Shown here: positions 13,627 to 21,064 of the stretch, one piece after another
Position numbering within the stretch: the stretch's first letter is position 1
Layout: each line of letters begins with the position of its first letter
DNA from: a virus
Direction: 5' to 3' (one strand)
Virus record (IMG/VR): IMGVR_UViG_3300030419_002709
Location: 1 to 21,064 of that record
DNA length: 21,064 bases
Position numbers and translations under genes: made by a program
The notes under the pieces: model-generated
The model's input: the letters and a program-made list of their open reading frames with translations, nothing else
Databases searched by the model: none
Told to the model about the DNA's origin: nothing

Positions 13627-13961
13627 ATAGAGAAGAACTCCTAGAACATCACGCTCATCTATGCGGTCTTGCTGTTGACATCATGAAAAAGAAGAATCAT
13701 GATTATGCAGGAAAAGAAGGCGATCAGCCCTTTGCAAACTTTGAGAGAACTGAGGCTATGGGTGTCTGCTCTACTGAACAGGGATTCTTGGTTCGAGTAG
13801 TGGATAAGGTGTCTAGACTTTCTACATTTTGTTCTGCTGGAGAACTGAAAGTAGATAATGAGTCCTATGAAGATGCAGTGCTTGACATTATTAATTACAT
13901 GGTTCTGTTTAGTGGTTATTTGAAAGATAAAAATGACTTGGGAAATAGTAGTAGGAAATAG
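13623..13961 (+). CDS. Small helical protein, possibly DUF1599 / nucleotide-modification-associated type
   Basis: 112 residues, ATGA overlap with the 58-residue ORF. The pattern LCGLAVDIMKKKNHDYAG...PFANFE (13-41), then FLVRVVDKVSRLSTF (55-69) and ESYEDAVLDIINYMVLF (80-96) resembles the phage family once called DUF1599 (nucleotide modification associated domain 1) and the broader all-alpha NTP-pyrophosphatase (MazG-like) helices, with the E/ED..D acidic cluster near 80-88. It may act on nucleotides or help make modified DNA; this is inferred from resemblance only. The gene overlaps the DNA methyltransferase by 29 bases, which tightens the link to DNA modification. Confidence 0.55.
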   Translation: MNREELLEHHAHLCGLAVDIMKKKNHDYAGKEGDQPFANFERTEAMGVCSTEQGFLVRVVDKVSRLSTFCSAGELKVDNESYEDAVLDIINYMVLFSGYLKDKNDLGNSSRK

Positions 13962-14877
13962 TCTTGAAAAACTAAATGAACTTCCTGAGAATTCTATTCA
14001 TTGCTGTGTTACTTCCCCTCCATATTTTGCTCTGAGAAATTATCAGAACGACGAACAAATTGGTCAAGAAGAAACACCGGAAGAATTCGTAGAGAATTTG
14101 GTTGAGGTTTTTCGTGGTGTAAAGAGAGTCCTTCGTGATGATGGAACTCTCTGGTTAAATATTGGCGACACATACTCCCGTGGAAATAGGGGTAAAGTTG
14201 TTCCTCCTGCTGGAGTTGCTGCAACCAAGAACGATGATATTAAATACGGTGACTTGGAAACACCCAAGTTAAATTCTCATCCAACAATAAAGCAAAAAGA
14301 TTTGATTGGTATTCCTTGGAGAGTTGCATTTGCCTTGCAAGCAGATGGTTGGTATCTTCGTAGTGAAATCATCTGGCATAAACCAAACCCAATGCCAGAG
14401 AGTGTGAAAGATAGACCGACCCGTGCGCATGAGCATATCTTCTTGCTGAGTAAAAATGAAAAGTATTATTACGATGCAGAGTCTATTAAGACAGATAGTA
14501 CAACGACATCCTCCAGAAAAACTCCACACAAAAGAACAACCCAAGATTGGGAAGATGGTTCAGGACTTCAGGCACATTCTGGTTTTGATAAGGAATACAC
14601 CAAAGCAAACAAAAGAGATGTATGGAGTGTTCCTGTCAAGTCATATCCCGGCGCGCACTTTGCAACTTATCCACCAGAATTAATTGAACCGTGTGTTCTC
14701 GCTGGATGTCCTGTTGGTGGTACAGTGATTGACCCATTCAGCGGTGCAGCAACTACGGGTGTTGTCGCATGTCAAAATAATAGAAACTATATTGGTATTG
14801 AATTGAACCCAGAATATGCTAAACTGTCAGAAGATAGACTCTCAAAGGAGGCAGCACTTGAAAACTTCTTCGCGTGA
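13933..14877 (+). CDS. Beta-class DNA methyltransferase (N4-cytosine or N6-adenine)
   Basis: 314 residues. TSPPY (27-31) is the catalytic motif IV and comes first; motif I, DPFSGAATTG (267-276), and IGIELNPEYA (287-296) come near the C-terminus, so the order is that of the beta class. TSPPY, rather than DPPY, favours N4-cytosine methylation but does not prove it. The middle part (about 90-240), with a basic RKTPHKRTTQDWEDG stretch (195-209), is the likely target-recognition region. No restriction endonuclease gene is next to it, so it looks like an orphan phage enzyme for protecting phage DNA or for altering expression. Its 3' end contains the RBS and start of gp43 (20-base overlap). Confidence 0.9.
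   Translation: MTWEIVVGNSLEKLNELPENSIHCCVTSPPYFALRNYQNDEQIGQEETPEEFVENLVEVFRGVKRVLRDDGTLWLNIGDTYSRGNRGKVVPPAGVAATKNDDIKYGDLETPKLNSHPTIKQKDLIGIPWRVAFALQADGWYLRSEIIWHKPNPMPESVKDRPTRAHEHIFLLSKNEKYYYDAESIKTDSTTTSSRKTPHKRTTQDWEDGSGLQAHSGFDKEYTKANKRDVWSVPVKSYPGAHFATYPPELIEPCVLAGCPVGGTVIDPFSGAATTGVVACQNNRNYIGIELNPEYAKLSEDRLSKEAALENFFA
14844..14851 (+). promoter_or_regulatory. RBS of gp43 (AAAGGAGG) deciding a TTG start
   Basis: AAAGGAGG lies 6 bases before TTG 14858, inside the methyltransferase coding sequence. It is the best match to anti-SD in the replication block and decides that gp43 starts at TTG, giving a protein that begins MKTSSREFYSNV, close to the T4 gp43 N-terminus (MKEFY...). An upstream in-frame ATG at 14816 has no RBS. 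Confidence 0.8.
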
Positions 14878-17398
14878 ATTCTACAGTAATGTAGCATTGA
14901 CTGGTGACAACATTTTGTTTCGTGGTTATGAGAATGGTAAAAGAATTCAGAAGTCCATTCCCTACAGACCAACTCTTTTTCTGGAGACAGAGGAAGAGTC
15001 CAAGTACCGAACGCTGTTTGGTGAGAAGGTAAAGCCAATTCAGCCGGGTGGTATTCGGGAGTGTCGTGACTTCGTAAAGAGATACGAGGGTGTAGATAAT
15101 TTTAGAATTCTAGGATCTACTGAATATGTCTATCAGTTTATCGGAGAGTGGTATCCCGATGAGCATGTCCCGTATAGATTTGAGGACTTGACAGTTGTTT
15201 ATATTGATATTGAAACCACATGTGAGAATGGGTTTCCGAATATCGATGATCCAGAGGAACAGATCAATGCAATCACAATGAAAGCGGGGGACAATGTTTA
15301 CTGCTTTGGTCTTGGTGACTTTCATATCGATAAACCAAATGTGGAAAACTTATGTTACACTTCGGAAGAAGAACTTATCAAAGACTTCATAGAACTATGG
15401 AGAAGCATCGATCCTGATATTGTCACTGGTTGGAATGTTAGATTCTTTGATATTCCCTATATCATAAACCGAACAAAGAAGTTGTTTGGTATGTCTCAAG
15501 CAAAGAAGATGTCCCCTTGGAATTTTGTCAAGGACAGAAAGATTAACAAACAGGGCGTTGATCGAGTCGCGTATGAGATGGTGGGTATTTCTATTCTAGA
15601 TTATTATGAATTATATCAAACATTTACATACAAGAATCAGGAATCATACCGACTCGATCATATCGCCCATGTTGAACTTGGTGAGAGAAAATTAGACTAT
15701 GGTGAGTTTGACAGCATTGCAGAATTCTATAAGAAAGACTTTGCTAAGTTTATGGAATACAACTACCTCGATGTTATTCTTGTTGAGAGGTTGGAGGCTA
15801 AACTAAAACTTATTGAACTAGCAGTGGCTCTTTCCTATTCTGCAAAGGTAAACTATAACGATGTCTTTTCACAGACACGGACATGGGATGCCATCATCTA
15901 TCATTATCTAACTTCTAGAAATATTGTCATTCCCCCAAAGAAACTGGGAAAGAAGCATAAGCAATATGCTGGTGCGTATGTGAAAGATCCTATTGTGGGT
16001 ATGCATGATTGGGTTGTTAGTTTTGACTTGAACTCCCTGTATCCTCACTTGATTATGCAATACAATATATCTCCAGAGACTATTGTGAGAGAGGGTTATG
16101 GAAGCACTAGAGGTTTTGTTGGAGTGGATGATATTCTTCATGTGGAAGAGATAGAACACATTGAAGAAGCAAAGGAAAAAGATCTTTGTATTGCAGCCAA
16201 CGGCGTGTGTTTTACAAAAGAGTTTCAGGGGTTTCTTCCAGAACTCATGGAAAAAATGTACGCTGATCGAAAGATGTACAAGAAGAAGATGATTGAATGT
16301 CAAAAGCAGAAGGAAACAGACCCAGACAATTCTGAGTTGGACTTTGAGATTGCAAAATATAATAATTTTCAATTAGTCAGAAAGATTCAACTAAACTCTG
16401 CTTATGGTGCGTTGGGCAATCAATACTTTAGGTACTACTCCACGGACATGGCAGAAGCGATTACTCTATCGGGACAGTTGACTATTCGGTGGATCGAAGA
16501 AGCGTTGAATGAATTTTTGAACGAAACAATTGGTACAAAGGATTATGATTATGTTGTCGCTAGTGATACAGATTCTGTCTATCTGCGTCTTGGGAATCTT
16601 GTGGACAAAGTGGTTCCCACTAAGACCAAGCAGGAGGTGGTCGAATTCCTCAACAAAGCATCAGCAGAAATAATTCTTCCCTTCATCAAAGGTAAGTATG
16701 ATAAACTTGCTGATAAGATGAACGCTTATCAAAACAAGATGGTGATGGAGAGAGAGGTTATTGCAGAGAAGGCAGTATGGACTGCTAAGAAAAGATATAT
16801 GCTTCTTGTGCATGACTCAGAAGGTGTGAGGTATGAGACACCTAAGATGAAGATCATGGGTGTTGAAACTACAAGAAGTTCAACGCCACAGGTAGTTCGG
16901 GATTCATTGAAGGAAGCGATTCACCTGATACTGACTACTGATGAGCAAACCATAATGGATTTTGTTAAGGACTTCAAAGACAAGTTTAACAAAATGGTTC
17001 CCGAGGACATTGCTTTTCCCCGTGGGGTAAGTAATGTGGAAAAGTATTATGACAGTAACATGATATATCAGAAAGCAACTCCCATTGCAGTGAAGGGTTC
17101 TCTTCTCTATAACTATTATATTAAGAAGTTAAAACTTACGAGAAGGCACAGGGAGATTATTGACGGTGACAAAATTAAATTTCTCCACCTTAAGAAACCA
17201 AATCCAATGGGTGGCGTTAGGGGAACAGATCAAGTCATAGCATTCCCTAACTCATTACCGAAAGAATTCGGTCTTGAGGATTACATTGACTATGACACAC
17301 AATTTTCAAAATCATTTTTGGAGCCTTTGAAGACAATACTAGAGAAGATAGGTTGGAAACACGAAGAGCAGGCTTCATTGGAAGGAATGTTTGTATGA
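14858..17398 (+). CDS. 43: Family B DNA polymerase, T4 gp43 type
   Basis: 846 residues from TTG 14858 (T4 gp43 is 898). The exonuclease domain has Exo I DIETT (117-121), Exo II GWNVRFFDIPY (191-201) and Exo III YNYLD (301-305), so proofreading should be intact. The polymerase motifs are A: DLNSLYPHLIM (390-400), B: KIQLNSAYGALGN (509-521) and C: SDTDSVYLRLG (569-579), then KKRYMLLVHDSEG and PKMKIMGVETTRSSTP as in T4. The C-terminal region (KSFLEPLKTIL...SLEGMF) resembles the T4 tail that binds the sliding clamp. It copies both strands in the phage replisome with UvsX-dependent initiation, gp41 helicase and gp61 primase, all encoded next. No intron or intein interrupts motif C, a common insertion site. 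Confidence 0.97.
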   Translation: MKTSSREFYSNVALTGDNILFRGYENGKRIQKSIPYRPTLFLETEEESKYRTLFGEKVKPIQPGGIRECRDFVKRYEGVDNFRILGSTEYVYQFIGEWYPDEHVPYRFEDLTVVYIDIETTCENGFPNIDDPEEQINAITMKAGDNVYCFGLGDFHIDKPNVENLCYTSEEELIKDFIELWRSIDPDIVTGWNVRFFDIPYIINRTKKLFGMSQAKKMSPWNFVKDRKINKQGVDRVAYEMVGISILDYYELYQTFTYKNQESYRLDHIAHVELGERKLDYGEFDSIAEFYKKDFAKFMEYNYLDVILVERLEAKLKLIELAVALSYSAKVNYNDVFSQTRTWDAIIYHYLTSRNIVIPPKKLGKKHKQYAGAYVKDPIVGMHDWVVSFDLNSLYPHLIMQYNISPETIVREGYGSTRGFVGVDDILHVEEIEHIEEAKEKDLCIAANGVCFTKEFQGFLPELMEKMYADRKMYKKKMIECQKQKETDPDNSELDFEIAKYNNFQLVRKIQLNSAYGALGNQYFRYYSTDMAEAITLSGQLTIRWIEEALNEFLNETIGTKDYDYVVASDTDSVYLRLGNLVDKVVPTKTKQEVVEFLNKASAEIILPFIKGKYDKLADKMNAYQNKMVMEREVIAEKAVWTAKKRYMLLVHDSEGVRYETPKMKIMGVETTRSSTPQVVRDSLKEAIHLILTTDEQTIMDFVKDFKDKFNKMVPEDIAFPRGVSNVEKYYDSNMIYQKATPIAVKGSLLYNYYIKKLKLTRRHREIIDGDKIKFLHLKKPNPMGGVRGTDQVIAFPNSLPKEFGLEDYIDYDTQFSKSFLEPLKTILEKIGWKHEEQASLEGMFV

Positions 17399-17586
17399 AC
17401 AGAGAAATAAAGGATATCGTGATAGAAGAACTTTCTCTCACAAGAAGGGTTCTCAAATCACATATTGATGAATGCATGAATAGTAAGGATTCTTCTACAA
17501 GAGATCTTGACGCATTGTTCGAAAGATGCGATAATATAGACAAAGCATTAAAGGAGATTGGTAGCCATGAGCGAGTTCTTGGGTAA
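17395..17586 (+). CDS. 63-residue helical hypothetical protein
   Basis: Starts at ATG 17395 in an ATGA overlap with gp43, with GGAAGG 9 bases upstream. It ends 20 bases inside the start of UvsX, so the UvsX RBS (AAGGAG 17551-17556) lies in its coding sequence. The peptide [26 protein letters not shown]...[17 protein letters not shown] is charged and helical, probably one coiled-coil hairpin. No motif or family recognised. Position between gp43 and uvsX suggests a replication or recombination accessory, but this is only context. Confidence 0.65.
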   Translation: MNREIKDIVIEELSLTRRVLKSHIDECMNSKDSSTRDLDALFERCDNIDKALKEIGSHERVLG

Positions 17587-18586
17587 AATTTTAAAGAAGA
17601 CCGGAAACGATTACGCTTCTGTTGTGTCTGACGGTATTGATGGGAGTGATGTTACCGGTTACATTGATACTGGTTCCTATATGTTTAATGCATTAGTCTC
17701 CGGTAGTATTCATGGTGGTGTGCCTGATAATAAAATTCTTGCCATCGCCGGTGAAAGTGCGACAGGAAAAACTTACTTTACTTTGGGAATTTGTCAGGAA
17801 TTCCTACTAAATAATAATGACGGGGTAGTTATTTACTTCGACACAGAACAAGCAGTTACAAGCGAGATGATACATGGAAGAGACATGGATCCATCTAGGA
17901 TTGCTATTATGCCTGTGGCTACTGTTGAGGAATTCCGAAGACAGGCAATAGCAATTGTTGATGAATATCTAGAAACACCTGAGAGTGAACGAAAACCTAT
18001 GATTATGGTGTTGGATTCTCTTGGTATGTTGTCAACTGAAAAAGAAATGAATGATACGGCTGAAGGAAAGAATGTCCGTGACATGACACGGGCACAGGTT
18101 GTTAAATCTACCTTCCGTGTTCTTACTTTGAAATTGGGTAAGGCGCACATTCCCCTGATTATGACTAACCACACATACGATGTCGTTGGTTCATATTTCC
18201 CCATGAAGGAGATGGGTGGGGGTTCTGGATTAAAGTATGCCGCTTCGACCATCATTTACCTTTCAAAGAAGAAGGAAAAGGAAGGTACAGATATCATTGG
18301 AAACATCATTCACTGCAAGACTCACAAGAGCAGACTCACGAAGGAAAATCAGACGGTCGATGTTCGTCTTAGATATGACGAGGGTCTTAGTAGACATTAT
18401 GGTCTACTACAGATGGCAGAAAAGTGTGGTGCTGTAAAGAGAGTTGCAAATAGATTTGAATTCCCAGATGGAAAGAAGGTATATGAAAAGGCGGTAATGA
18501 GTGATCCAGAAAGTTATTTCACCGAGGAGTTACTTGAGAAGATTGATGAAACATGTAAGAAGGAGTTTATGTATGGAAAATCTTGA
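17567..18586 (+). CDS. uvsX: UvsX RecA-like recombinase
   Basis: 339 residues from ATG 17567, with AAGGAG 10 bases upstream; T4 UvsX is about 390, so this is a shorter marine-type version. Walker A is GESATGKT (62-69), and YFDTEQAV (90-97) fits the region of the RecA catalytic glutamate. Walker B lies in [10 protein letters not shown] (146-155), and [15 protein letters not shown] with [11 protein letters not shown] is the DNA-binding loop region. It forms filaments on ssDNA and drives strand exchange, which in T4 starts replication forks late in infection. It ends 14 bases inside the next gene. Confidence 0.95.
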   Translation: MSEFLGKILKKTGNDYASVVSDGIDGSDVTGYIDTGSYMFNALVSGSIHGGVPDNKILAIAGESATGKTYFTLGICQEFLLNNNDGVVIYFDTEQAVTSEMIHGRDMDPSRIAIMPVATVEEFRRQAIAIVDEYLETPESERKPMIMVLDSLGMLSTEKEMNDTAEGKNVRDMTRAQVVKSTFRVLTLKLGKAHIPLIMTNHTYDVVGSYFPMKEMGGGSGLKYAASTIIYLSKKKEKEGTDIIGNIIHCKTHKSRLTKENQTVDVRLRYDEGLSRHYGLLQMAEKCGAVKRVANRFEFPDGKKVYEKAVMSDPESYFTEELLEKIDETCKKEFMYGKS

Positions 18587-18947
18587 AGATATTTTAGAGT
18601 TTGTGAAAAACGAAGATGGTGATGTTCAGATAAAAATGACCAAGGGTAGGTACTCTGATCTTGTAATTCGATACGGTGATGTCATGTTTTTTCCCGGCGA
18701 GGAAAGTAATGATAATATAAAATTCTCCTACGAGATTATTGAGAATCCTAATAATGTCGAAGAGGATGAGGAATTCTATGATTTCTTTGGGGCGTTGGTA
18801 TTGGACATTGCCGAGAATTATCTTTCACCTATCACTAGCAATATAGATCTTAGTGAGTATAATCTACAGGGGACAGAGGAAGATCTGATTAATCAAATAG
18901 AAGAACTGAAAAAAGGAATGGAACTAGAACGAGCCGATAATGGATAA
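18573..18947 (+). CDS. Conserved-position protein between uvsX and gp41 (possible gp40-like)
   Basis: 124 residues from ATG 18573, chosen because AAGGAG lies 7 bases upstream; it overlaps UvsX by 14 bases. The protein is very acidic (many D/E, for example [17 protein letters not shown]) with an N-terminal helix ([16 protein letters not shown]), a beta-rich middle ([23 protein letters not shown]) and a helical end ([15 protein letters not shown]). In T4 the gene between uvsX and 41 is 40, a head-vertex assembly chaperone, and the mixed acidic layout is compatible with that. Homology is not shown by any motif I can name. Call is positional. Confidence 0.6.
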   Translation: MENLEDILEFVKNEDGDVQIKMTKGRYSDLVIRYGDVMFFPGEESNDNIKFSYEIIENPNNVEEDEEFYDFFGALVLDIAENYLSPITSNIDLSEYNLQGTEEDLINQIEELKKGMELERADNG

Positions 18948-20355
18948 TATTGAATCTATAATTCTTGGTTGCCTTGTAACGAATGAAGATTATTCAAGAC
19001 GAGTCATTCCCTTTATCAAGGGAGAATACTTTCGCACACGCGAAACGAAGGAGATGTTTTCAAACATTCAGTCTTTCGTAGCCAAGTATAACGCACTTCC
19101 TTCGAAAGAGGCGATGAGTGTGTTGTATGAGGAACAGAGTAACCTCACCGAAGAGGAATACAAGAATTCCATATCACTGATTGACCAGTTGTATGTGGAA
19201 AGAGATGTCAACGATGACTGGTTGGTAGAAGCAACAGAAGAATTCTGCAAAGACCGTGCTATTCATAATGCTATTCTAGAATCAATTCATATTATTGAAG
19301 GAAAAGAAAAGGACAAGACGGTAAATGTTCTACCAGAAATTTTGTCCGAGGCACTTTCAGTATGTTTTGATGTGAACATTGGTCATGATTACCTTGGAGA
19401 TGCCGAGGACAGATTTGATTTTTATCATCGCAAGGAAAAGAAGATCGCATTCGACTTGGATTTCTTTAACAACATAACTGCTGGTGGTACTCCACCCAAA
19501 ACTTTGAACATTGTTATGGCGGGAACTGGTGTTGGTAAGTCTTTGTTCTTGTGTCATCACGCAGCGAACTGTCTTAGTCAAAATCTAAATGTCCTGTACA
19601 TAACATGTGAGATGGCAGAGGAAAGAATTGCAGAGAGAATTGACGCAAACTTACTCGACATCACTATGGATGATCTTCACGACTTACCAAAGTCAATGTA
19701 TGCACAAAAGATTTCAAATCTTGAACAGAAGATTCAAGGTAAGTTGATTGTCAAGGAATATCCAACAGCAACTGCGAATGCAAACCACTTCAAGGCTTTG
19801 TTGAAGGAACTCAAACTCAAGAAGAAATTTGTACCTGATGTTATCTTTATTGACTATCTCAATATTTGTGCATCGACCAGACTGAAGGGTGCAGCAAACC
19901 AGAATAGTTATCTTTATATCAAGGCAATCGCAGAAGAACTTCGTGGTCTTGCAGTGGAACATAATGTTCCGGTGTTCTCTGCGACACAAACAAACCGTTC
20001 TGGATATTCAAACACTGATGTCAGTCTGGAGGATACATCCGAATCTTTCGGTCTACCAGCAACAGCAGACTTCATGTTTGCTTTGATTTCCACAGAAGAA
20101 CTAGAAGAGTTGGGACAAATACTTGTAAAACAGTTGAAGAACAGATATAATGATGCTTTCAGTAACAAGAAGTTTATTGTCGGTATGAACAGGGCTAAGA
20201 TGAAATTGTTCAATGTAGAACGGAGTGAGCAAACTGGTCTTAGTCAATCCAATCAAGTTGATAAAGAGGATCATGGAAATGGTTTTGGTCCTAAGACTTT
20301 CAACGAAAAGTTTGGAAAGGGTAACGAGAAATTCAAAGAGTGGTCATTCACATGA
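18940..20355 (+). CDS. 41: Replicative DNA helicase, T4 gp41 (DnaB-like)
   Basis: 471 residues, almost the T4 length (475). The N-terminal domain follows T4 closely (IILGCLVTNEDYSRRVIPFIKGEYF...). The RecA-like core has Walker A AGTGVGKS (194-201), a motif VLYITCEMAEERIAERID (218-235) and Walker B VIFIDYLNIC (301-310), followed by AIAEELRGLAVEHNVPVFSATQ and GLPATADFMFALI. It is the hexameric 5'-3' helicase that unwinds the fork and works with gp61 as the primosome. It overlaps the previous gene by 8 bases and the primase by 4 (ATGA). Intact; no oddities. Confidence 0.96.
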   Translation: MDNIESIILGCLVTNEDYSRRVIPFIKGEYFRTRETKEMFSNIQSFVAKYNALPSKEAMSVLYEEQSNLTEEEYKNSISLIDQLYVERDVNDDWLVEATEEFCKDRAIHNAILESIHIIEGKEKDKTVNVLPEILSEALSVCFDVNIGHDYLGDAEDRFDFYHRKEKKIAFDLDFFNNITAGGTPPKTLNIVMAGTGVGKSLFLCHHAANCLSQNLNVLYITCEMAEERIAERIDANLLDITMDDLHDLPKSMYAQKISNLEQKIQGKLIVKEYPTATANANHFKALLKELKLKKKFVPDVIFIDYLNICASTRLKGAANQNSYLYIKAIAEELRGLAVEHNVPVFSATQTNRSGYSNTDVSLEDTSESFGLPATADFMFALISTEELEELGQILVKQLKNRYNDAFSNKKFIVGMNRAKMKLFNVERSEQTGLSQSNQVDKEDHGNGFGPKTFNEKFGKGNEKFKEWSFT

Positions 20356-21064
20356 GTTACTTTATCGATAAAAAATATATAAACATTGTTTCTGCAAGAC
20401 TGGATAGATTTGCTTGGAAGAAACAAAATCTTGCAAATTGCAGATGTCCTATTTGCGGTGACTCCAAGAAGAACAGCGTAAAAGCCCGTGGTTATTTTTA
20501 TGAGAAAAAGGGTGGATATTATTATAAATGTCACAACTGCAACTATGGTAGCACCCTATATAATTTCTTAAAGGAAGTTGACCCAACTTTAATGAAAGAG
20601 TATTCGCTGGAGAGATACAGATCTGGTGATGGTGGGTACGCCAATTATAAAAAACCAAAGGAAGACGAGTTGTTCAGATTTAAAGATTCGAAACCAAAGT
20701 TTACCCCGAAGGATTCTATATTAGATTCCTTGACATGCATAAACGATCTTCACGATACGCATCCAGCAGTGAAGTTTGCTAACATAAGAATAATACCCAA
20801 GCAATACTGGAAATATCTGTACTATACAGATGATTTCGGTTCGTTTATGAGTCAACTAGATCCAGACTGCTTACCTGTTGGAAAAGAAGAGAGATTGGTT
20901 ATACCATTCTTCAACAGTCATGGTGTTGTGGTTGGTGCGCAGGGTAGATCGTTAAGTATGAAAGATGAAAATAATGCTCGTTATACTTTGAAGTATTTGA
21001 CGGTCAAGGGCGACAAGAGTATTGATCGTCTTTGGTATGGTATGTGGAGAACCAATCCCAAGAA
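20352..21064 (+). CDS. 61: DNA primase, T4 gp61 type, 3' partial
   Basis: Open from ATG 20352 to the window end; 237 codons are seen and the C-terminus lies outside. A zinc site is clear: C30, CPIC (32-35) and CHNC (60-63), followed by YGSTLYNFLKE. GDSKKNSVKARGYFYEKKG (37-55) matches the typical start of gp61. Further on, RLVIPFFNSHGVVVGAQGRSL (about 187-207) is the beginning of the TOPRIM-like core. It makes the short RNA primers for lagging-strand synthesis and binds gp41. The ATGA overlap with the helicase gene implies coupled translation of the primosome pair. Confidence 0.92.
   Translation, partial: MSYFIDKKYINIVSARLDRFAWKKQNLANCRCPICGDSKKNSVKARGYFYEKKGGYYYKCHNCNYGSTLYNFLKEVDPTLMKEYSLERYRSGDGGYANYKKPKEDELFRFKDSKPKFTPKDSILDSLTCINDLHDTHPAVKFANIRIIPKQYWKYLYYTDDFGSFMSQLDPDCLPVGKEERLVIPFFNSHGVVVGAQGRSLSMKDENNARYTLKYLTVKGDKSIDRLWYGMWRTNPK

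Overview
This window looks like a piece of a T4-like (tevenvirus-type) myophage genome with marine-phage character. The evidence is a block of T4-family replication genes at the right end (DNA polymerase gp43, recombinase UvsX, replicative helicase gp41, primase gp61), very tight packing with many 4-base ATGA stop/start overlaps, all genes on one strand, and an AT-rich composition. The host cannot be named from the sequence. Assignment to a marine lineage rests on the gene content (large sugar cluster, NATAAATA-type late promoter, collagen-like fibre repeats) and is an inference. No stretch longer than about 70 bases lacks a gene, and I saw no tRNA, IS element, CRISPR array or intron.

Region 1 (1-9448) is a glycan-biosynthesis locus of twelve genes. 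In order these are a family-17 glycosyltransferase (cut by the window start), a sialyltransferase-like protein, a GT-B glycosyltransferase, a PhyH-type 2-oxoglutarate oxygenase, a PIG-L/LmbE N-deacetylase, a SAM methyltransferase-like protein, an FAD oxidoreductase, a CMP-nonulosonate (sialic-acid-type) cytidylyltransferase, a NeuB-type synthase, a small HAD phosphatase, a UDP-GlcNAc 2-epimerase, and a GT2 glycosyltransferase with a TPR-like region and a Lys-rich tail. Read together, they could make, activate, tailor and transfer a nonulosonic (sialic-acid-like) sugar. The target could be the phage's own fibres or the host surface. The sequence does not say which.

Region 2 (9470-12597) holds virion adhesion genes behind a late-promoter-like octamer: a small structural protein, a 44-residue ORF, a tail fibre with long internal repeats, and a parallel beta-helix protein of the tailspike/depolymerase type.

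Region 3 (12600-21064) begins at a near-consensus sigma70 promoter (TTGACA, 16 bases, TATAAT) and runs through nucleotide and replication genes: a 75-residue unknown, dUTPase with an insertion, a 58-residue basic peptide, a small helical protein possibly related to nucleotide-modification domains, a beta-class DNA methyltransferase, gp43 (TTG start), a 63-residue unknown, UvsX, a protein in the gp40 position, gp41, and the N-terminal 237 residues of gp61. The junction at 12597/12600 is therefore a switch from late (virion) to early or middle (replication) expression, with both modules reading the same way.
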